The notes under the pieces are model-generated. The model saw only the letters and a list, made by a program, of their open reading frames with translations, had not been told where the DNA came from and made no database searches. A stretch of DNA of 64,000 nt from positions 18,481,001-18,545,000 of the forward strand of contig OY727095.1 of the NCBI GenBank assembly GCA_963402885.1, read 5' to 3'. The translations under genes and the position numbers were made by a program. The first letter of the stretch is position 1. Each line of letters begins with the position of its first letter. This document shows positions 48,601 through 63,055 of the stretch, piece after piece. This DNA is from Antedon bifida (lineage: Eukaryota > Echinodermata > Crinoidea > Comatulida > Antedonidae).

Positions 48601-49845
48601 TGATTACATTTTCTAATTACAGTACTTACTTTACATTTTAAATAGAATCAAACAGAGAAGAACAATGAACAAAACAGAAACTACTGAAAGTAAATCAAGG
48701 TTTGTAAAAAATAAATAGATTCTATTTTAAAACAGTGACAGTGTGTTAAATCTTTTTTTCAATCTTTAATTATTTTTTTCAGACCACTACGCATTAAATT
48801 AAGGAGGACAAGACCACTGTAAGAATTACTTTTGGTTTACTGTACTTCAGCAAAATAAGTAACAATTTAAAAATAGTAAATGTTGAGAAATATAATTGGT
48901 TATTAGTGAGATAAAGAAGCTACAATGAGCTGATAATATAATTATGAATATAAATACATAAATATGGAATGTAGAGATTTATTTCTACTTCTAACTAGGG
49001 CCCATGATAATGTTTCTTTTTATTCATACTTTGTACTCTTTGCTCAAAACAAATGTTTAAAAATGAAAATGAATGATAATCATTTTTGTTACAATTTAGT
49101 TTTATTGCTGATTATTTTCTATCTACAATTTAATGATTATTTATGAAGTTTTCCGATAATGTCTATTTTCAGGCCCTTTGTGACGGGTGCCCCTGGAGAC
49201 CAAATAAAGTGGGATGATGATGATGATGATGATGAAGAGGAAGAAGAAGATGAAGAAGTTCAATGTAAGTATAACTTATAACAAACCTGAGTGTATCCTT
49301 GCAATTCGATTGGTCAATTTGTATCACATGCCATTCATTATTAGTTCTACTAAATGGTATTGCACGTACAGCTTTTTAAAAACATGAGAATTTTGTTGGG
49401 TAATCGAAAGCCAACCAGTAGACTGCACCTTAAATAACTGTCCTTTGCAGCCAAAATCGGAGTGTTGCCTTTTTGTATTTGTTAAAACCTATTTAACTTT
49501 GTTCTGTTTCATTGAAAAAGAACATTGAATGTTTCAACTCAATTCAGTATTTGTATAATTACATGAGAATTGAATTAGATGATTTAATCTGTGTTTTAAC
49601 ACACATGCTAATTATTTTGTTTTACAGACCAAAACCTTGCAACTCCGAAAGTGAGACGTAGCCTTTATTTGAAGCCGAAGCGCAACATATGGAAGGAAGG
49701 TGAAGTAACTGAACTGAAGCTTGGAGTAAGAAAATATGGCGAAGGCAATTGGGCCAAAATATTACGTAATTCATCAATTGTTAACAGATCATCCGTTGAT
49801 CTTAAAGACAAATGGAGGAACTTGCAAAAAAATGAATTCTCATAA
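39694..49845 (+). CDS. TERF: Telomere repeat-binding factor (TERF1/TERF2 type), 12 exons
   Basis: Coding exons: 39,694-39,820; 42,329-42,567; 43,556-43,645; 44,115-44,264; 45,782-45,891; 46,587-46,701; 47,465-47,501; 47,820-47,910; 48,646-48,699; 48,783-48,818; 49,173-49,264; 49,628-49,845. All have GT-AG borders, and phases join into 452 residues. Residues ~8-205 form a TRFH dimerisation domain (exon 1 IWNWILEFVCKSM; exon 3 LVWCRNNDFIKAEEVF). A basic patch (RKRKPKKK, 225-232) looks like a nuclear signal. A run of 15 acidic residues (364-378) precedes the C-terminal Myb domain (~399-449), with VRKYGEGNW and the telobox VDLKDKWRNLQ (437-447). In vertebrates such proteins bind double-stranded TTAGGG repeats as dimers and anchor shelterin. 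The start ATG is the only one ahead of the TRFH domain and leaves almost no N-terminal extension, so neither the acidic TRF1 nor the basic TRF2 tail is present. Confidence 0.93.
39840..40085. repeat. TAGGCCTAG-rich low-complexity tract in TERF intron 1
   Basis: Directly after the exon 1 donor, overlapping CTAGGCCTAG/GCTAGGC words make up about 130 bp, with a further patch at 40,060. The same TAGGCCTA palindrome is scattered through the whole window. Confidence 0.6.
40086..42328. other. Rest of TERF intron 1
   Basis: AT-rich with small unsupported ORFs on the minus strand (40,695-40,886 and 40,908-41,093). Nothing else recognisable. Confidence 0.4.
42716..42846. mobile_element. Diverged MITE of the AAGCTCTGTC family in TERF intron 2
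   Basis: AAGCTTTTTCTACACTATCG at the left and a CATCACATAA..GTATGATAGTACTGT end at the right mirror each other. The middle shares the GATGTGCCCAAATA/TGGGCACATCAC stem with the 23.2 kb copy. Confidence 0.55.
44270..44400 (+). mobile_element. tRNA-like SINE fragment beside TERF exon 4
   Basis: Begins within 10 bases of the exon 4 donor. GAGACCCGGGTTCAATTTCC has the form of a tRNA B box with its stem, followed by a body containing CAGCTGTAAATGAGTACCTGG. No clear A box remains, so the head is truncated. Confidence 0.5.
45578..45655. repeat. 21 bp x 3 tandem repeat in TERF intron 4
   Basis: Three copies of ATCGTAGGCTACGAACAATAC with minor changes. The surrounding 44.5-45.7 kb has scattered CGTAGG words but no gene. 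Confidence 0.6.
46012..46210. mobile_element. Foldback element in TERF intron 5
   Basis: Two arms of about 90 bp (from TATAAAGTTTGCAGTACA inward to GATCGTCCTCA, and its inverted match ending TGTACTGCAAACTTTATA) separated by about 15 bases. Transcribed, it would form a long imperfect hairpin. Confidence 0.75.
46755..47175 (-). mobile_element. 5S-rRNA-derived SINE (SINE3 type) in TERF intron 6
   Basis: On the minus strand, 47,174-47,082 matches the 3' two thirds of 5S rRNA: GATCACCGAAGTTAAGCAAC, GAGCCTGGTT, GGATGGGAGACCG and GGGTGCTGTA. This includes the internal-promoter region. It is followed by about 320 bp of non-5S body (with CAGTGCACGTTAAAGAAC) and a short AAATATAAATACCTTTA tail. The 5' ~30 bases of the 5S head are absent or diverged. 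It is a retroposon, not a functional 5S gene. Confidence 0.8.
47915..48535. repeat. 27 bp minisatellite in TERF intron 8
   Basis: About 23 units of the type CTTGCACTTGCCCACAATGT plus GGACACC, period 27 (some 26), start 5 bp after the exon 8 donor and fill about 620 of the intron's 735 bp. Because 27 is divisible by 3 and stops are rare, long open frames appear on both strands, one reading CPQCGHPC repeatedly. The flanking splice sites join exon 8 to exon 9 without it. Confidence 0.9.
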
Positions 49846-49950
49846 ATTGTTTAACTTGTACAGTATTATTGAGTTGATAAGTTATTGAATGTTTGAGATA
49901 AGGTAATTAAGATAAGTAACAAGTGTGATATACTGTAACTAAATAGGTTC

Positions 49951-50455
49951 AGGGACGATTCGGCCCGGGACTATTCGGCCCACTCTTGGTGAGACGATTC
50001 GGCCCACTTTTGGGCCGAATCGTCTCACTTTGTGGGCCGAAACGTCTCACTTTAGACCAAATTCATATTAATTTTTTTTGGGTATTTATCCAGATAAAGG
50101 TGTTTAACAATCCGTATTTATTGATATTGACAATCTTGATATAATATATATAATAAATTACTAAAAAACCGTAATTTTATATTCAATTTATTACTTCGAA
50201 AACCTTGTATATTTTGTGCATTCGCCAAGCGACCAACAGAGGGCGTAACTTGTTTACATCGTTCGCGTGACTAAAAAATGATCATTTTCGACAATGTTTT
50301 CAAAATGTTTGCTTTATTGCATCTTTATCCCTAGTAGTACTACCCCATAGTCTCTCTGAAAATAAAGTTTGGGGAAAAAAGCTTATTTTATGCTTATAAA
50401 TGCATATCAAAGCCGATAAATTTAAGTGTGCTGAATCGTCCCGGGCCGAAACTAA
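49951..50455. mobile_element. MITE with GGGACGATTCGGCCC termini, copy 2
   Basis: Same core and terminal words as 2004-2530. It begins about 105 bp after the TERF stop codon, so it may lie in the 3' UTR or just beyond. The right end is shortened (ends CGTCCCGGGCCGAA). Confidence 0.75.
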
Positions 50456-51416
50456 ATTCATTTCATGTTTAGCTCAGCGCCTTCAACAGAAGGTTATTTT
50501 GTAATCCGTGTTAGAAAATAACAACATTACAACAGCTTGTGTTGATAAACATTTAATAAGAAAACAAGTAAACATTTATACTAATTATTCAGAAATAAGT
50601 TACCTGATAAATGTCTTTAAAATGTCTACTGCTACAGTACCATATCTACAGTGTCCAAAATTTGAGATTAAAACAGCCAATAGAAAATTGTATACTCATA
50701 AAACCTAAGATTAAACTTCATATTAGTAAAAACAATTTTATTCTGGCTGCCTTTTGTGTTGTGATAAAAAGCTTGACAATAACCAATTTAGTAAAATATG
50801 AAATCTACAGCATGTGTAACGGTATATATAAAATGTCTGAATAAGAAATCAATAAAATGTACAATTGTGGACACCTGATCTGAAATCTTTAGTGCTATAG
50901 TGACAACCTAGTCTTTTTTTTATTACTTATTGATGACAAACCATACCACCTAGGTTTTGTAAAATCAATATACGTGATATATCTTGCCTGAAAACATACA
51001 TTCAAAATGTAAAGAAATCCTGACAGTTTTTCATAAAACATGTCTTTAATACAACACTTGAATACAAACATGTTGTATTAGTAAAATTAATGAACAAATG
51101 TGTCCCCTGAAAACATTGATAAGAATTAATGTTGAAGGTAAACCTGTGTATGATCTCCGTAAATTCATCATACATAAGACAATAGTTTGATTTGATGAAT
51201 TTGAAAGAAACCTTTGTAGAAAACATCCACACATACTGAATCATTTTCAATAATAAATAAGTTATTATTAATTATATTTCAATGTAATATTATTCTTTCC
51301 ATCTTCCAGTGCTTTTGATTTGCAACTACCAAAGAATATATGTAATGGTATTACACAGTGCGCATGCGGGGATACTAGGACATGTTTCCTCACTTCCCAC
51401 CTCGACACATCGATTG
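50456..51416. other. AT-rich spacer downstream of TERF
   Basis: Only short unsupported ORFs; no domain or repeat stands out. Confidence 0.4.
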
Positions 51417-51418
51417 AC

Positions 51419-52170
51419 CAGGGGCGGATTGCTATAAGCGGTCTATAAACGGTCTTAGCGCGCTATAATTCGTTAAGTAGCAAGTAGTCTTTAGTATAGA
51501 CCATTGCTATACCGCGGTCTAACCTGTAAGCGGTCTTTAAAATTAAAGCCTACTCGAAGGAGTCTTAAAACAGTCTGAAACCTCTCTTTTTGTTGATTTT
51601 ACGTATTATCTATTAGTCTAGTAGGAAGGAGGGGTTACCATGCACCCCCATGATGTATTTTTTTAATGTACATTTTTGTAATCCTGAATATATATAATTA
51701 CCATTTTTTGATGTTCCCAAGACGAAATATTGTCCCATGGGGTTTTTTGGGGGCCATTTTGGTGGCCATCTTGAATTTATCAAAATCCTAAATATAGACG
51801 GTACTTGACAAAGAATGATCAAAGACAACCAATTGAACAAGTGTTAAATAAAATAATAACGGTGATTTTATTCTTATATAGGCCTAGAATAGATTTTCTT
51901 GTGTAAAAATGTACATACTGTTATGATTGTGAATTGAACAAACGTGACGAACATTACCTTATTTGGTATTCTACGCGCCTCAATTTGTTACTTTACGCGG
52001 TCTTATCTAAGACTGTTTTATAGCAATGGTCTAACAGGGGTGGCTTTAGTAAGACCGTCTATCCATGGAGGAAATATACAGTATATTTCCTCCATGGTCT
52101 ATCTGATAAAGCCGGCTTTAATCGGGGAGTTAGACCATCAGTTAAGACTGTTTTATAGCAATCCACCCCT
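51419..52170. mobile_element. hAT-like non-autonomous element with CAGGGGCGG termini
   Basis: Left end CAGGGGCGGATTGCTATAA and right end (inverted) CAGGGGTGGATTGCTATAA. Inside are repeated GGTCT/AGACC words in both orientations and a perfect palindrome at 52,061-52,097. No transposase. A matching 8 bp target duplication could not be seen. Confidence 0.7.
52061..52097. repeat. Perfect hairpin
   Basis: CCATGGAGGAAATATA is followed after three bases by its exact inverse complement. It lies inside the 51.4-52.2 kb element. Confidence 0.8.
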
Positions 52171-52198
52171 GACGTAGGTAGGTCGTCGCATATCGACT

Positions 52199-52542
52199 AT
52201 TAAAGATGTATTGCCCAAAAACATGAAAAATGAAGATTAATTAAATCAGACTTTGAATATGTTGGTTTGTAGTTTTAATAAAGTTAATCACTTCCATAGA
52301 AAAAAAAAATTATGTTTTCACTTGTAAAATGACAAAATAAATGGTTAAATTCAACCAAAAATCTATTGGCTGGCAGCCAATTTGACCATTTTTTGCTTTA
52401 AATTACATTTTTTTCAGGAAAATACGTTTTTTTTCGATCCAATTTTTGGTCAAAGCGGATAACTATTATGTTGCATTAAAATGGAATATTCAACAAAAAA
52501 TGTTTTAAGAATTATTTTTTCAGGGGGACAATACATCTTTAA
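52199..52542. mobile_element. MITE with TTAAAGATGTATTG termini
   Basis: Left end TTAAAGATGTATTGCCC, right end the inverse of TTTAAAGATGTATTGTCCCCC. About 340 bp, no ORF. Related copies or ends are at 37,570, 39,040-39,238 and 60,515-60,826. Confidence 0.75.
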
Positions 52543-52589
52543 ACCTAGTGTCTTTTGCAAGCTATATAAAAGACATTAAATATGTAAAC

Positions 52590-53420
52590 AATAATTTACA
52601 ACATTATTTACAATGTATTCACAGTGAGTGCTGGTTTTAAAAAATACAATTTAAAATAATGCAGTCTAAACTGGGCACAATTGATTTTTAAAAACCGTTA
52701 AAAAAATAGTGTTCAGTAGTAGCGCAACATTTTTTGTTTGATTTTATGAATAACCAATCGCATGATGAGAAATATCCCTATGCAACATTATTTACAATGT
52801 ATTCACATTGAGTTTTTAAAAATTCAATTTACAATAATGCAGTCTAAGATGGGCACAATTGAATTTTAAAAACCATTTAAAAAATAGTTTTCAGTAATAG
52901 CGCAACATTTTTGTTTGATTTTTATGAATAACCAATCGCATGATGAGAAATATCCCTATGCAACATTATTTACAATGTATTCACATTGAGTTTTTAAAAA
53001 TTCAATTTACAATAATGCAGTCTAAGATGGGCACAATTGAATTTTAAAAACCATTTAAAAAATAGTTTTCAGTAATAGCGCAACATTTTTGTTTGATTTT
53101 TATGAATAACCAATCGCATGATGAGAAATATCCCTATGCAACATTATTTACAATGTATTCACATTGAGTTTTTAAAAATTCAATTTACAATAATGCAGTC
53201 TAAGATGGGCACAATTGAATTTTAAAAACCATTTAAAAAATAGTTTTCATTAATAGCGCAACATTTTTGTTTGATTTTTATGAATAACCAATCGCATGAT
53301 GAGAAATATCCCTATGCAACATTATTTACAATGTATCCACATTGAGTGCTGGTTTAAAAAATACAATTAAAAATAATACAGTCTAAACTTAGATCAATTG
53401 AATTTTAAAAACCGCATAAC
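52590..53420. repeat. 178 bp satellite array
   Basis: About 4.6 units starting CAACATTATTTACAATGTAT at 52,599, 52,783, 52,961, 53,139 and 53,317, giving a period of 178 (first unit 184). The middle three are nearly identical; the edges are diverged. Each unit contains ATAACCAATCGCATGATGAG, including a CCAAT word. Confidence 0.9.
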
Positions 53421-53876
53421 ATTTTTGTTATGCATAACCAATCACATGATGAGAAATGGCCGTATTCATCATTCACACTTAGGCTAAGGGAAATACCCTT
53501 AAAATTTAAGAATTCCTTATCAATGAGAAATACTTAAAAGTCATTCACAAATGAGAGGTTCACTTTAAGTGACATCAGAAAACAATTACTTTTAAAGAAA
53601 AAATATTCTTGAGTTTTTCATTGTCCAATCAAAAAGGAAATAATTTGTCCAATATCCAATATACGCCTCCTCAAAACCTCATTTGCTTATTTTCTTTTGT
53701 TTGATAGGTGGATACGGCCACTTGTTAAAGCACTAACCACTAGTATACTTTATTAAAAATAGCACACTGTCATAGAGAAAAGGTGATGAGTCAATAGCAG
53801 TGTTTGATTAATGCAAATAACAATTGAGATGGGACACTAAACAAAGCGTGCTTTACATAGGTAGGTGTAATAAGAT

Positions 53877-54240
53877 TTAAAGACACTAGACCTACGTTTT
53901 TTTACCTACTTTAAGGTTACAAACTACATTTTAAGTAAAAATAAATACTATATGGACCTATTGCAATATTTTTTTTTTGTCTTTAAACGGTTACAAATGT
54001 GAAAAATAAGTTGATTCTAATCATTCTAGCGGGTCCGCTATAAATCCCAACATGCATCGCACACGGATTGATATTTTCATATTGTGATGCACCTATATAG
54101 ACCGATCGCATGAAAGGGTAAACAAATAAAAAAGCCAGAACTTTTCAGCGAAAATACCAGTTCTTCCCCAATTTGATTGTATTAACAGATTCTGCCAAAA
54201 AACAAAAGACAATTAATTCAGCAATGAGACAACGTCAGGC
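53877..54240 (+). repeat. Interspersed repeat, inverted copy at 59.2-59.5 kb
   Basis: Sequence from TTTAAAGACACTAGACCTAC to GCAATGAGACAACG. It matches 59,155-59,518 on the opposite strand, including ATTGATATTTTCATATTGTGATG and the AGACCTAC end. No ORF. Confidence 0.7.
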
Positions 54241-54555
54241 TAGGCATATAGCTAGCGTAGGATGTTCGTACGTTAGCGTTCTTTACCAGCTGGCCTACAA
54301 AACTAAGCCTAACTATTGCTAGGCCTAGAAATGGCTATGAGAGAATTTTTGACATGAGCTACTTAGGTAGTGCATTGTTTTTCTCTTTTTTATCATAATT
54401 AACCTTAAATCGCACATTTAAGACAAGAAATGACCTGGTTTAATGTTTTTAAAGCTATATATATATATATATATGCATTATTTTTACAAAACATCAAAAA
54501 TTGCAGGTCTAGTGTAGTTCAGTATATACATCCAGGCTCTGTGTTTGTGATTGAG

Positions 54556-54716
54556 CTTCCAGCGAATCAGGATAAATGTTACAAAACTCAAAATATCTTC
54601 ACATCCAACCAATCAGGATAAAAGTTACAAAACTCAAAATAACTTGGCATCCAGCCAATCAGGATAAAAGTTACAAAACTCAAAATAACTTGGCATCCAG
54701 CCAATCAGGATAAATG
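54556..54716. repeat. 46 bp tandem repeat just beyond STK32
   Basis: AATCAGGATAAA recurs at 54,565, 54,611, 54,657 and 54,703, exactly 46 bp apart, with a unit including TTACAAAACTCAAAATAACT. It lies 85 bp past the STK32 stop, so it may fall in its 3' UTR. Confidence 0.85.
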
Positions 54717-54800
54717 TACAATCAGCTGTATAAATCCAGTCATTAATTTAATTGCATTGTAACTTCCACATTTTGAAATAAAGCACCTGTACGTTACAAA

Positions 54801-57964
<3,164 letters not shown>

Positions 57965-60514
57965 CTACAAATTAAAGAAAACAAAAAAGATCTTAAATTT
58001 TAAACGTACTGTAGATAAAATCATATAATAATATTAAATAACATTACTTGTCTGGATAAAAACAACTTCATGCTATTAGAATGTAAACCTTTTTAAAGTT
58101 TATTTGTAACAAAATGCTTTTCTATATCCTGTCTTATGCATTTCATATACTTGTTGACAGGCCTCGATGAATATTAACACATCCTACAATAACAATTTAA
58201 TTTTAATTTAAACTGAATGAAAGACAACATTAAAATATCAGCAAATTATGTCCATTTGCATGTATGAATACAAATATATCCTATTATAATTATAGCAAAC
58301 TGTAATTGTAAGCTGAAAGGCAACAATAAAATATGTGCAATTAGTTTTATTACATCATCAGACACTTTGTAAAATAAATCAAAGTGTTGAAACACAGTGT
58401 GGAACATCAAAATACAATTATGAAAGCATGATGGGAAAGGTCAGGACAAGGATGAGGTTGAAATAAAGGAGGTCACAACAATCAGCACAGTTCACTTTTC
58501 AAGTGTACTCAATTTGATGAATGTTTTCCTTCCAAATATCTCTTCATTTTTTTCCAAACTTAATGAGGATAGGAAATGTCAACAATGATTTATCAGCTAT
58601 ACGATAGCACAACAAATTTGCTATCGGAATCCCCATCCAAGTTTAAGTAGAATTACTTTCTTCATTTCATGGTGTAATACAGGAGAATGAATTGAAATTA
58701 ATAAATGAAGAGTCCAATTGAAACTGATTACAGACTAACTTTTATATAGTACTTCACACATATTGAACTTAGGCTCTGCACAAGGATACTACACTGTAGA
58801 AACATCTGACAGTAAGATGAAAAACACATTGATGGTTAGAAAGACTGGTACTAATAATATTAATATGTCAATCTTATATATATATATATATCTTCACTTT
58901 ATTATCCTAGTCATTGGATCAAACATGTATGGAACACATATTCAGCATTTTTTAAAGACACAAGACCTACAATTTGTTACGTTTTGTAAAAATAATGCAT
59001 ATATTATACTTTAAAAACATCAAACCATTGTCATTCCTTGTATTAAATGTACATTTTATGCTCGTGACAAATGTCCTCTATTGGACGGTTTTAGGCCTAG
59101 CTTAGTTGTGTAGACTTAGCTGGTAAATAGCGGTAACATACTGTAGGAACATCTAGCCCAACGTTGTCTTGTTGCTAAATTAATTGTCTTTCCTTTTTTG
59201 GCAGAATACGTTAATAAAAATTGGAGAAGACCTGGTATTTTCACTGAAAAGTTAAAGTTCTTTTATTTGTTTACCCTTTCATGATCGATCGAAAGTATGT
59301 GGGTGCATCACATCATAATATGAAAATATCAATCCGTGCGCAATGCATTCTGGTTTTTATAGCGGGCCGCTTAAATAATTAGAATCAACGTTTACATTTT
59401 TAACCGTTTAAAGACAAAATTATCGCAATAGGTCCATATAGCATTCATTTTTACATAAAATGTAGTGTGTGATCTTAAATTAGGTTAAAAAAATGTAGGT
59501 CTAGTGGCTTTAAATGCTGCAGCTATAGTATTGTGCAGTTGTGTTTGTACACCATGTGTACTGTACACCTGAAAACATAAGTGTCTTGCTAAAGCGTTGG
59601 TTTCAGAATGCCTAATTCGAAGAGTAATCTGACTTGAACAAACTTTTTACTGTAAATTACAGCAAAAAAAAACCAATGATACAAAAATAATCAATATATA
59701 TTGAGGTGAAACGATGTTGGCACGAAATGAAGGAAGTGGCTGATTTATAGTCAATAAACGCTAGAATGAATTGTATATCCTACAGTTTATTAATTTCCGC
59801 AAGCCAACATGCAGGTTAGTTTATAATACACAACCAGTCATAACAATCAGAAATATATGCTGCATAACCAAAATTTATGTTATAATAAAATCATCTGCCA
59901 CTTTTAATTGTAATTAGCGCAAACAATTAAAATATGAAATTAATATATTTTCCTTGAAAATAAATTGTTTCCAAGGCCAAATGCAAAACAGTTATTTTTA
60001 CTGGTAAAATATTGTTCTTAAATATTAATAAATATTTAGTGGACGAAGGAAAAAACTAAGATGAATTGAAGTAATTCACATTATAAACTAATTTTTAATA
60101 TGGTGTCAGCTCAATCCATACAGTAGATAAACAATTTGTTTATGAGAAGCAAATTTTAATTAAATACAGAAGCCATGAAATAAATTGTTTCAAAATCTAT
60201 ATGTCCAATATTGACAAGGATAGTTAATTAATAATTGTTTACGTGTTTCAGTAATGAAAGTGTTCATTAAAAAAACTTGTAATTCTGTCGATGTTCGCGA
60301 AGATGTAATGGAGCTGACTAATGACATGTATATATCTAGTCTGTAGATTGAAAATGGTTCGTTGACATCAAGAGCTGTTGTTACAGTCTGTAGTTGAAAG
60401 TGGTTCAGCAAGTGGTTGCCGGCATGCACATTTCTGTACTGAACCTCCACATCATTATGTTATGTATCATGGGTAAATTCTGTAATACAGTGTCATTGTA
60501 CCGCCTATATTATG
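57965..60514. other. STK32 intronic or upstream sequence, no exon recognised
   Basis: AT-rich. It contains the inverted repeat copy at 59,155-59,518 and a related end at 58,955. A short open stretch with an acceptor at 58,195 does not resemble STK32. No kinase exon is visible. Confidence 0.45.
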
Positions 60515-60826
60515 TTAAAGGTATATTGTCCCCCTGAAAAAAATATTTGTTTACAAATTTGTTGAATATGCCATTTTAATGTAACAGAATAGTTACTCAC
60601 TTTGGCCAAAAATTGGATTGAAAAAAATATACTTACCTGAAAAAAACTGTAATTTAAAGCAAATAGTGAAATTGGCTGCCAGGTTGGATTTAACCGTTTT
60701 GTTTGTCATTTTATAAGTGAAAACATTATTATTTATTAACTTTGTTAAAACTAAAAAATGGCCTATTCAAAGTCTGATTTTATTAATATTTATTTTTCAT
60801 GTTTTGTATGTACAATACATCTTTAA
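60515..60826. mobile_element. MITE with TTAAAGATGTATTG termini, further copy
   Basis: Left TTAAAGGTATATTGTCCCCC, right the inverse of TTAAAGATGTATTGTAC. The interior matches the 52.2 kb copy in opposite orientation (GGATTGAAAAAAATATAC, AAATTGGCTGCCAG). Confidence 0.7.
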
Positions 60827-61402
60827 GGTTAATGTTTGTTTCTATGGCCTATGTTAGGTGTCACAGAATTTGTGGGCTAGATTTCGAGATTACTTCTGCA
60901 AACCAAAGTGGGGGGCTTCTTTGAGGTTCTTTTCGATGTTTTACAAAGTAAACGCAGGCATATGTCTTGTGGTACAAATCGTACTTCCTAACACATTCAT
61001 GGGTGCGTAGGTGTGCTGTATTAATGTGTAGTTGAAGTACATGGTTTTAAAAAGTGAGGTAAGTTTGAGATTCATGCATTATTTATAGTAACAGCAGACC
61101 ACAATCTGAGAACTCAGGATTATCAATATTTCTTGATAGCCCACAGGCATAAAAGTAACAAACAAAATATGTTATATGTAATTGGACGCATGTGAGTTTA
61201 AAAATGACATTTATAAATGACAAATCAACAATTACTATTCATAGTCCAGGAAATAAATCTTATCCTAAGGCAAACAATTATTTATTTATTCAAATTTATT
61301 AATAGCTATTTTTTTAACGGTTTAATTTGAATAAAACCCCAGCAAACTTAAAGTGGTGGAATAATATATTTTTAGGCCGACCACAATTTTGTAAATGTTT
61401 AA
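60827..61402. other. Spacer without gene
   Basis: No ORF or repeat of note before the Harbinger element. Confidence 0.4.
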
Positions 61403-63010
61403 GGGTCTGTTTCTGCTGCATAACGCAATTTAACCGGTTATTTTAAAATAGATTAAAAAAAGATAACAATAACAAGACCGCGTTTCTGCTCAATTTGTGC
61501 TCCGAAATAACCGGTTAAATCTCTATGGGTGGTCGTCGAGCAAAACGTCATCATTACCCAAAATGCAATACACTCAGACGGAAGTAGTAAGTTGGCTGTT
61601 TGTTTACATCGACGTCAGTACACACGTGTGTGATATCGCCGAACATCTCAAACATGAACATAATAAAATGTTGTCTCCGGGTCTACAAGTTTTGTTTTTT
61701 GTAAAGCCTACTTACCATCACTAATAAAATTAATTCTCATGCCACCTTCAATAAACATGGGGAGGGTCGTGCAGCGTCCGATCGCCTAGGATCATTATTA
61801 TCTAGCCTAATTCCTCAAAAAGGCGATGTCATACGGCCCTTCCCACGTGAACGACTGTCTTTCGCGAGCGCGGTCCTACTAAACACCAAACGGAAAAAAA
61901 ACCAGACTCAGAATGTTGCAATACCTACCAAACGAGAGTATATAATTGTTAATTAATTATGAAAACCCAACTTTTATAGCAAAAATCGTCCGAATTTATG
62001 TTAAAAACGATGAGTTTGACCGCAAAAACTTAAATCAAACGAGTGTATCCAAGTCATAGAATATCGCACGCACATAGTGCCTTTGATAGAATAATGAGTG
62101 TTGAACATTATTTCGTATATTTATGTACTAACATAAATAATAGCACATTTTTATGCTTAATAAAATCATATGTAATATATTATCAAAGGCTCTGATAACC
62201 TTTGTTTTCGGTCGATGTGATGTTTTTATAAAAAATGATGATGTAAAACGATCAAAGTAAGATTGTTCATTGTTCTCCTATTAAAGGCACTAAGGGCGTG
62301 CCATAAATACGCTCGTTTGGTTTCAGTTTTTGTTGCTAAAATTCATCTTTTTTAACATAAATTCGGACGATTTTTGCTATAAAATTTGGGTTTTCATAAT
62401 TAATTAACCATTATCTATTCTCGTTTGGTAGGTATTTGCAACATTCTGAGTCCCTTTTGGTATTTATAGGACCATACATATACCCTTCGCGAGCGTGTAT
62501 TAACACCTCAAATTGTTTAGCTTGGGTAGTCCGGAACTCCACCCCGAATTCCTCTTTTACTTTCGCAAAAATGCTCTTATATATCTGTGAATCTTTTCTA
62601 TTGCCTGCCATCCTTCCCCGTAGTTTCTCTTCCCCCCACAACTGAATAACATATCTTGTGATTTCATTCATCCACATACATGTTCACTTCTTCGTTCGAT
62701 TGTCAAAACCACGAGGAAAACACACATGGTTCGCGACGGTATCTGACCCGGGGTCACAACTGTCAATCAAATAACCGTTATTTCGTGTTGCAGCTAAGAA
62801 TTGCTCAGCGATAACCGGTTAAACGGCGTTCTAACACCGATTTAAATTGGTGTTTTTAACCGGTTATTTTGCGCTGCCTTTTAACCGGTTACCAAAAATG
62901 TGTCCTGTTTCTGCTGGCAAGAAAATGGAGTTAATTTATTCACACCGATTTTAATTTATTCACACCGATTTTAACCGGTTATTTTTATGCAGCAGAAACA
63001 GGCCCTAAGA
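61403..63010 (-). mobile_element. PIF/Harbinger-type element 1, non-autonomous
   Basis: TIRs GGGTCTGTTTCTGCTGCAT (61,405) and inverse GGGCCTGTTTCTGCTGCAT (ending about 63,007), flanked by TAA on both sides. The TAA duplication and GGGCCTGTTT start are typical of PIF/Harbinger. No DDE transposase is present; a Myb-like ORF is. The interior is itself an inverted repeat: 61,872-62,100 matches 62,285-62,460 reversed. Six AACCGGTT palindromes lie near the two ends. Confidence 0.75.
62411..62677 (-). CDS. Myb/SANT-like (MADF-type) ORF of Harbinger element 1
   Basis: 88 codons from ATG to stop. The pattern WMNEITRYVIQLWGEE, NRKDSQIYKSIFAKVKEEFG and RTTQAKQ is a trihelix/MADF-like DNA-binding fold, the second protein of PIF/Harbinger transposons, which binds element ends and helps import transposase. 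It could be a short functional product or an exon fragment. Confidence 0.65.
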   Translation of the reverse strand: MWMNEITRYVIQLWGEEKLRGRMAGNRKDSQIYKSIFAKVKEEFGVEFRTTQAKQFEVLIHAREGYMYGPINTKRDSECCKYLPNENR

Positions 63011-63055
63011 TACTGCAGGTGTCAATCAAATAACTGTTATTTTGTGTTGCAACTA

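Noticed and set aside
58095..58195. STK32 exon with acceptor at 58,195 (DVLIFIEACQQ...)
   Set aside because: It does not resemble the kinase sequence expected before LLCKNPESR, and no suitable donor keeps the frame.
60190..60450. 86-codon minus-strand ORF
   Set aside because: No recognisable domain, no splice signals, AT-rich surroundings; not supported as a gene.
61497..61724. 75-codon plus-strand ORF in Harbinger element 1
   Set aside because: Composition and lack of any domain suggest chance within the degenerate left half of the element.
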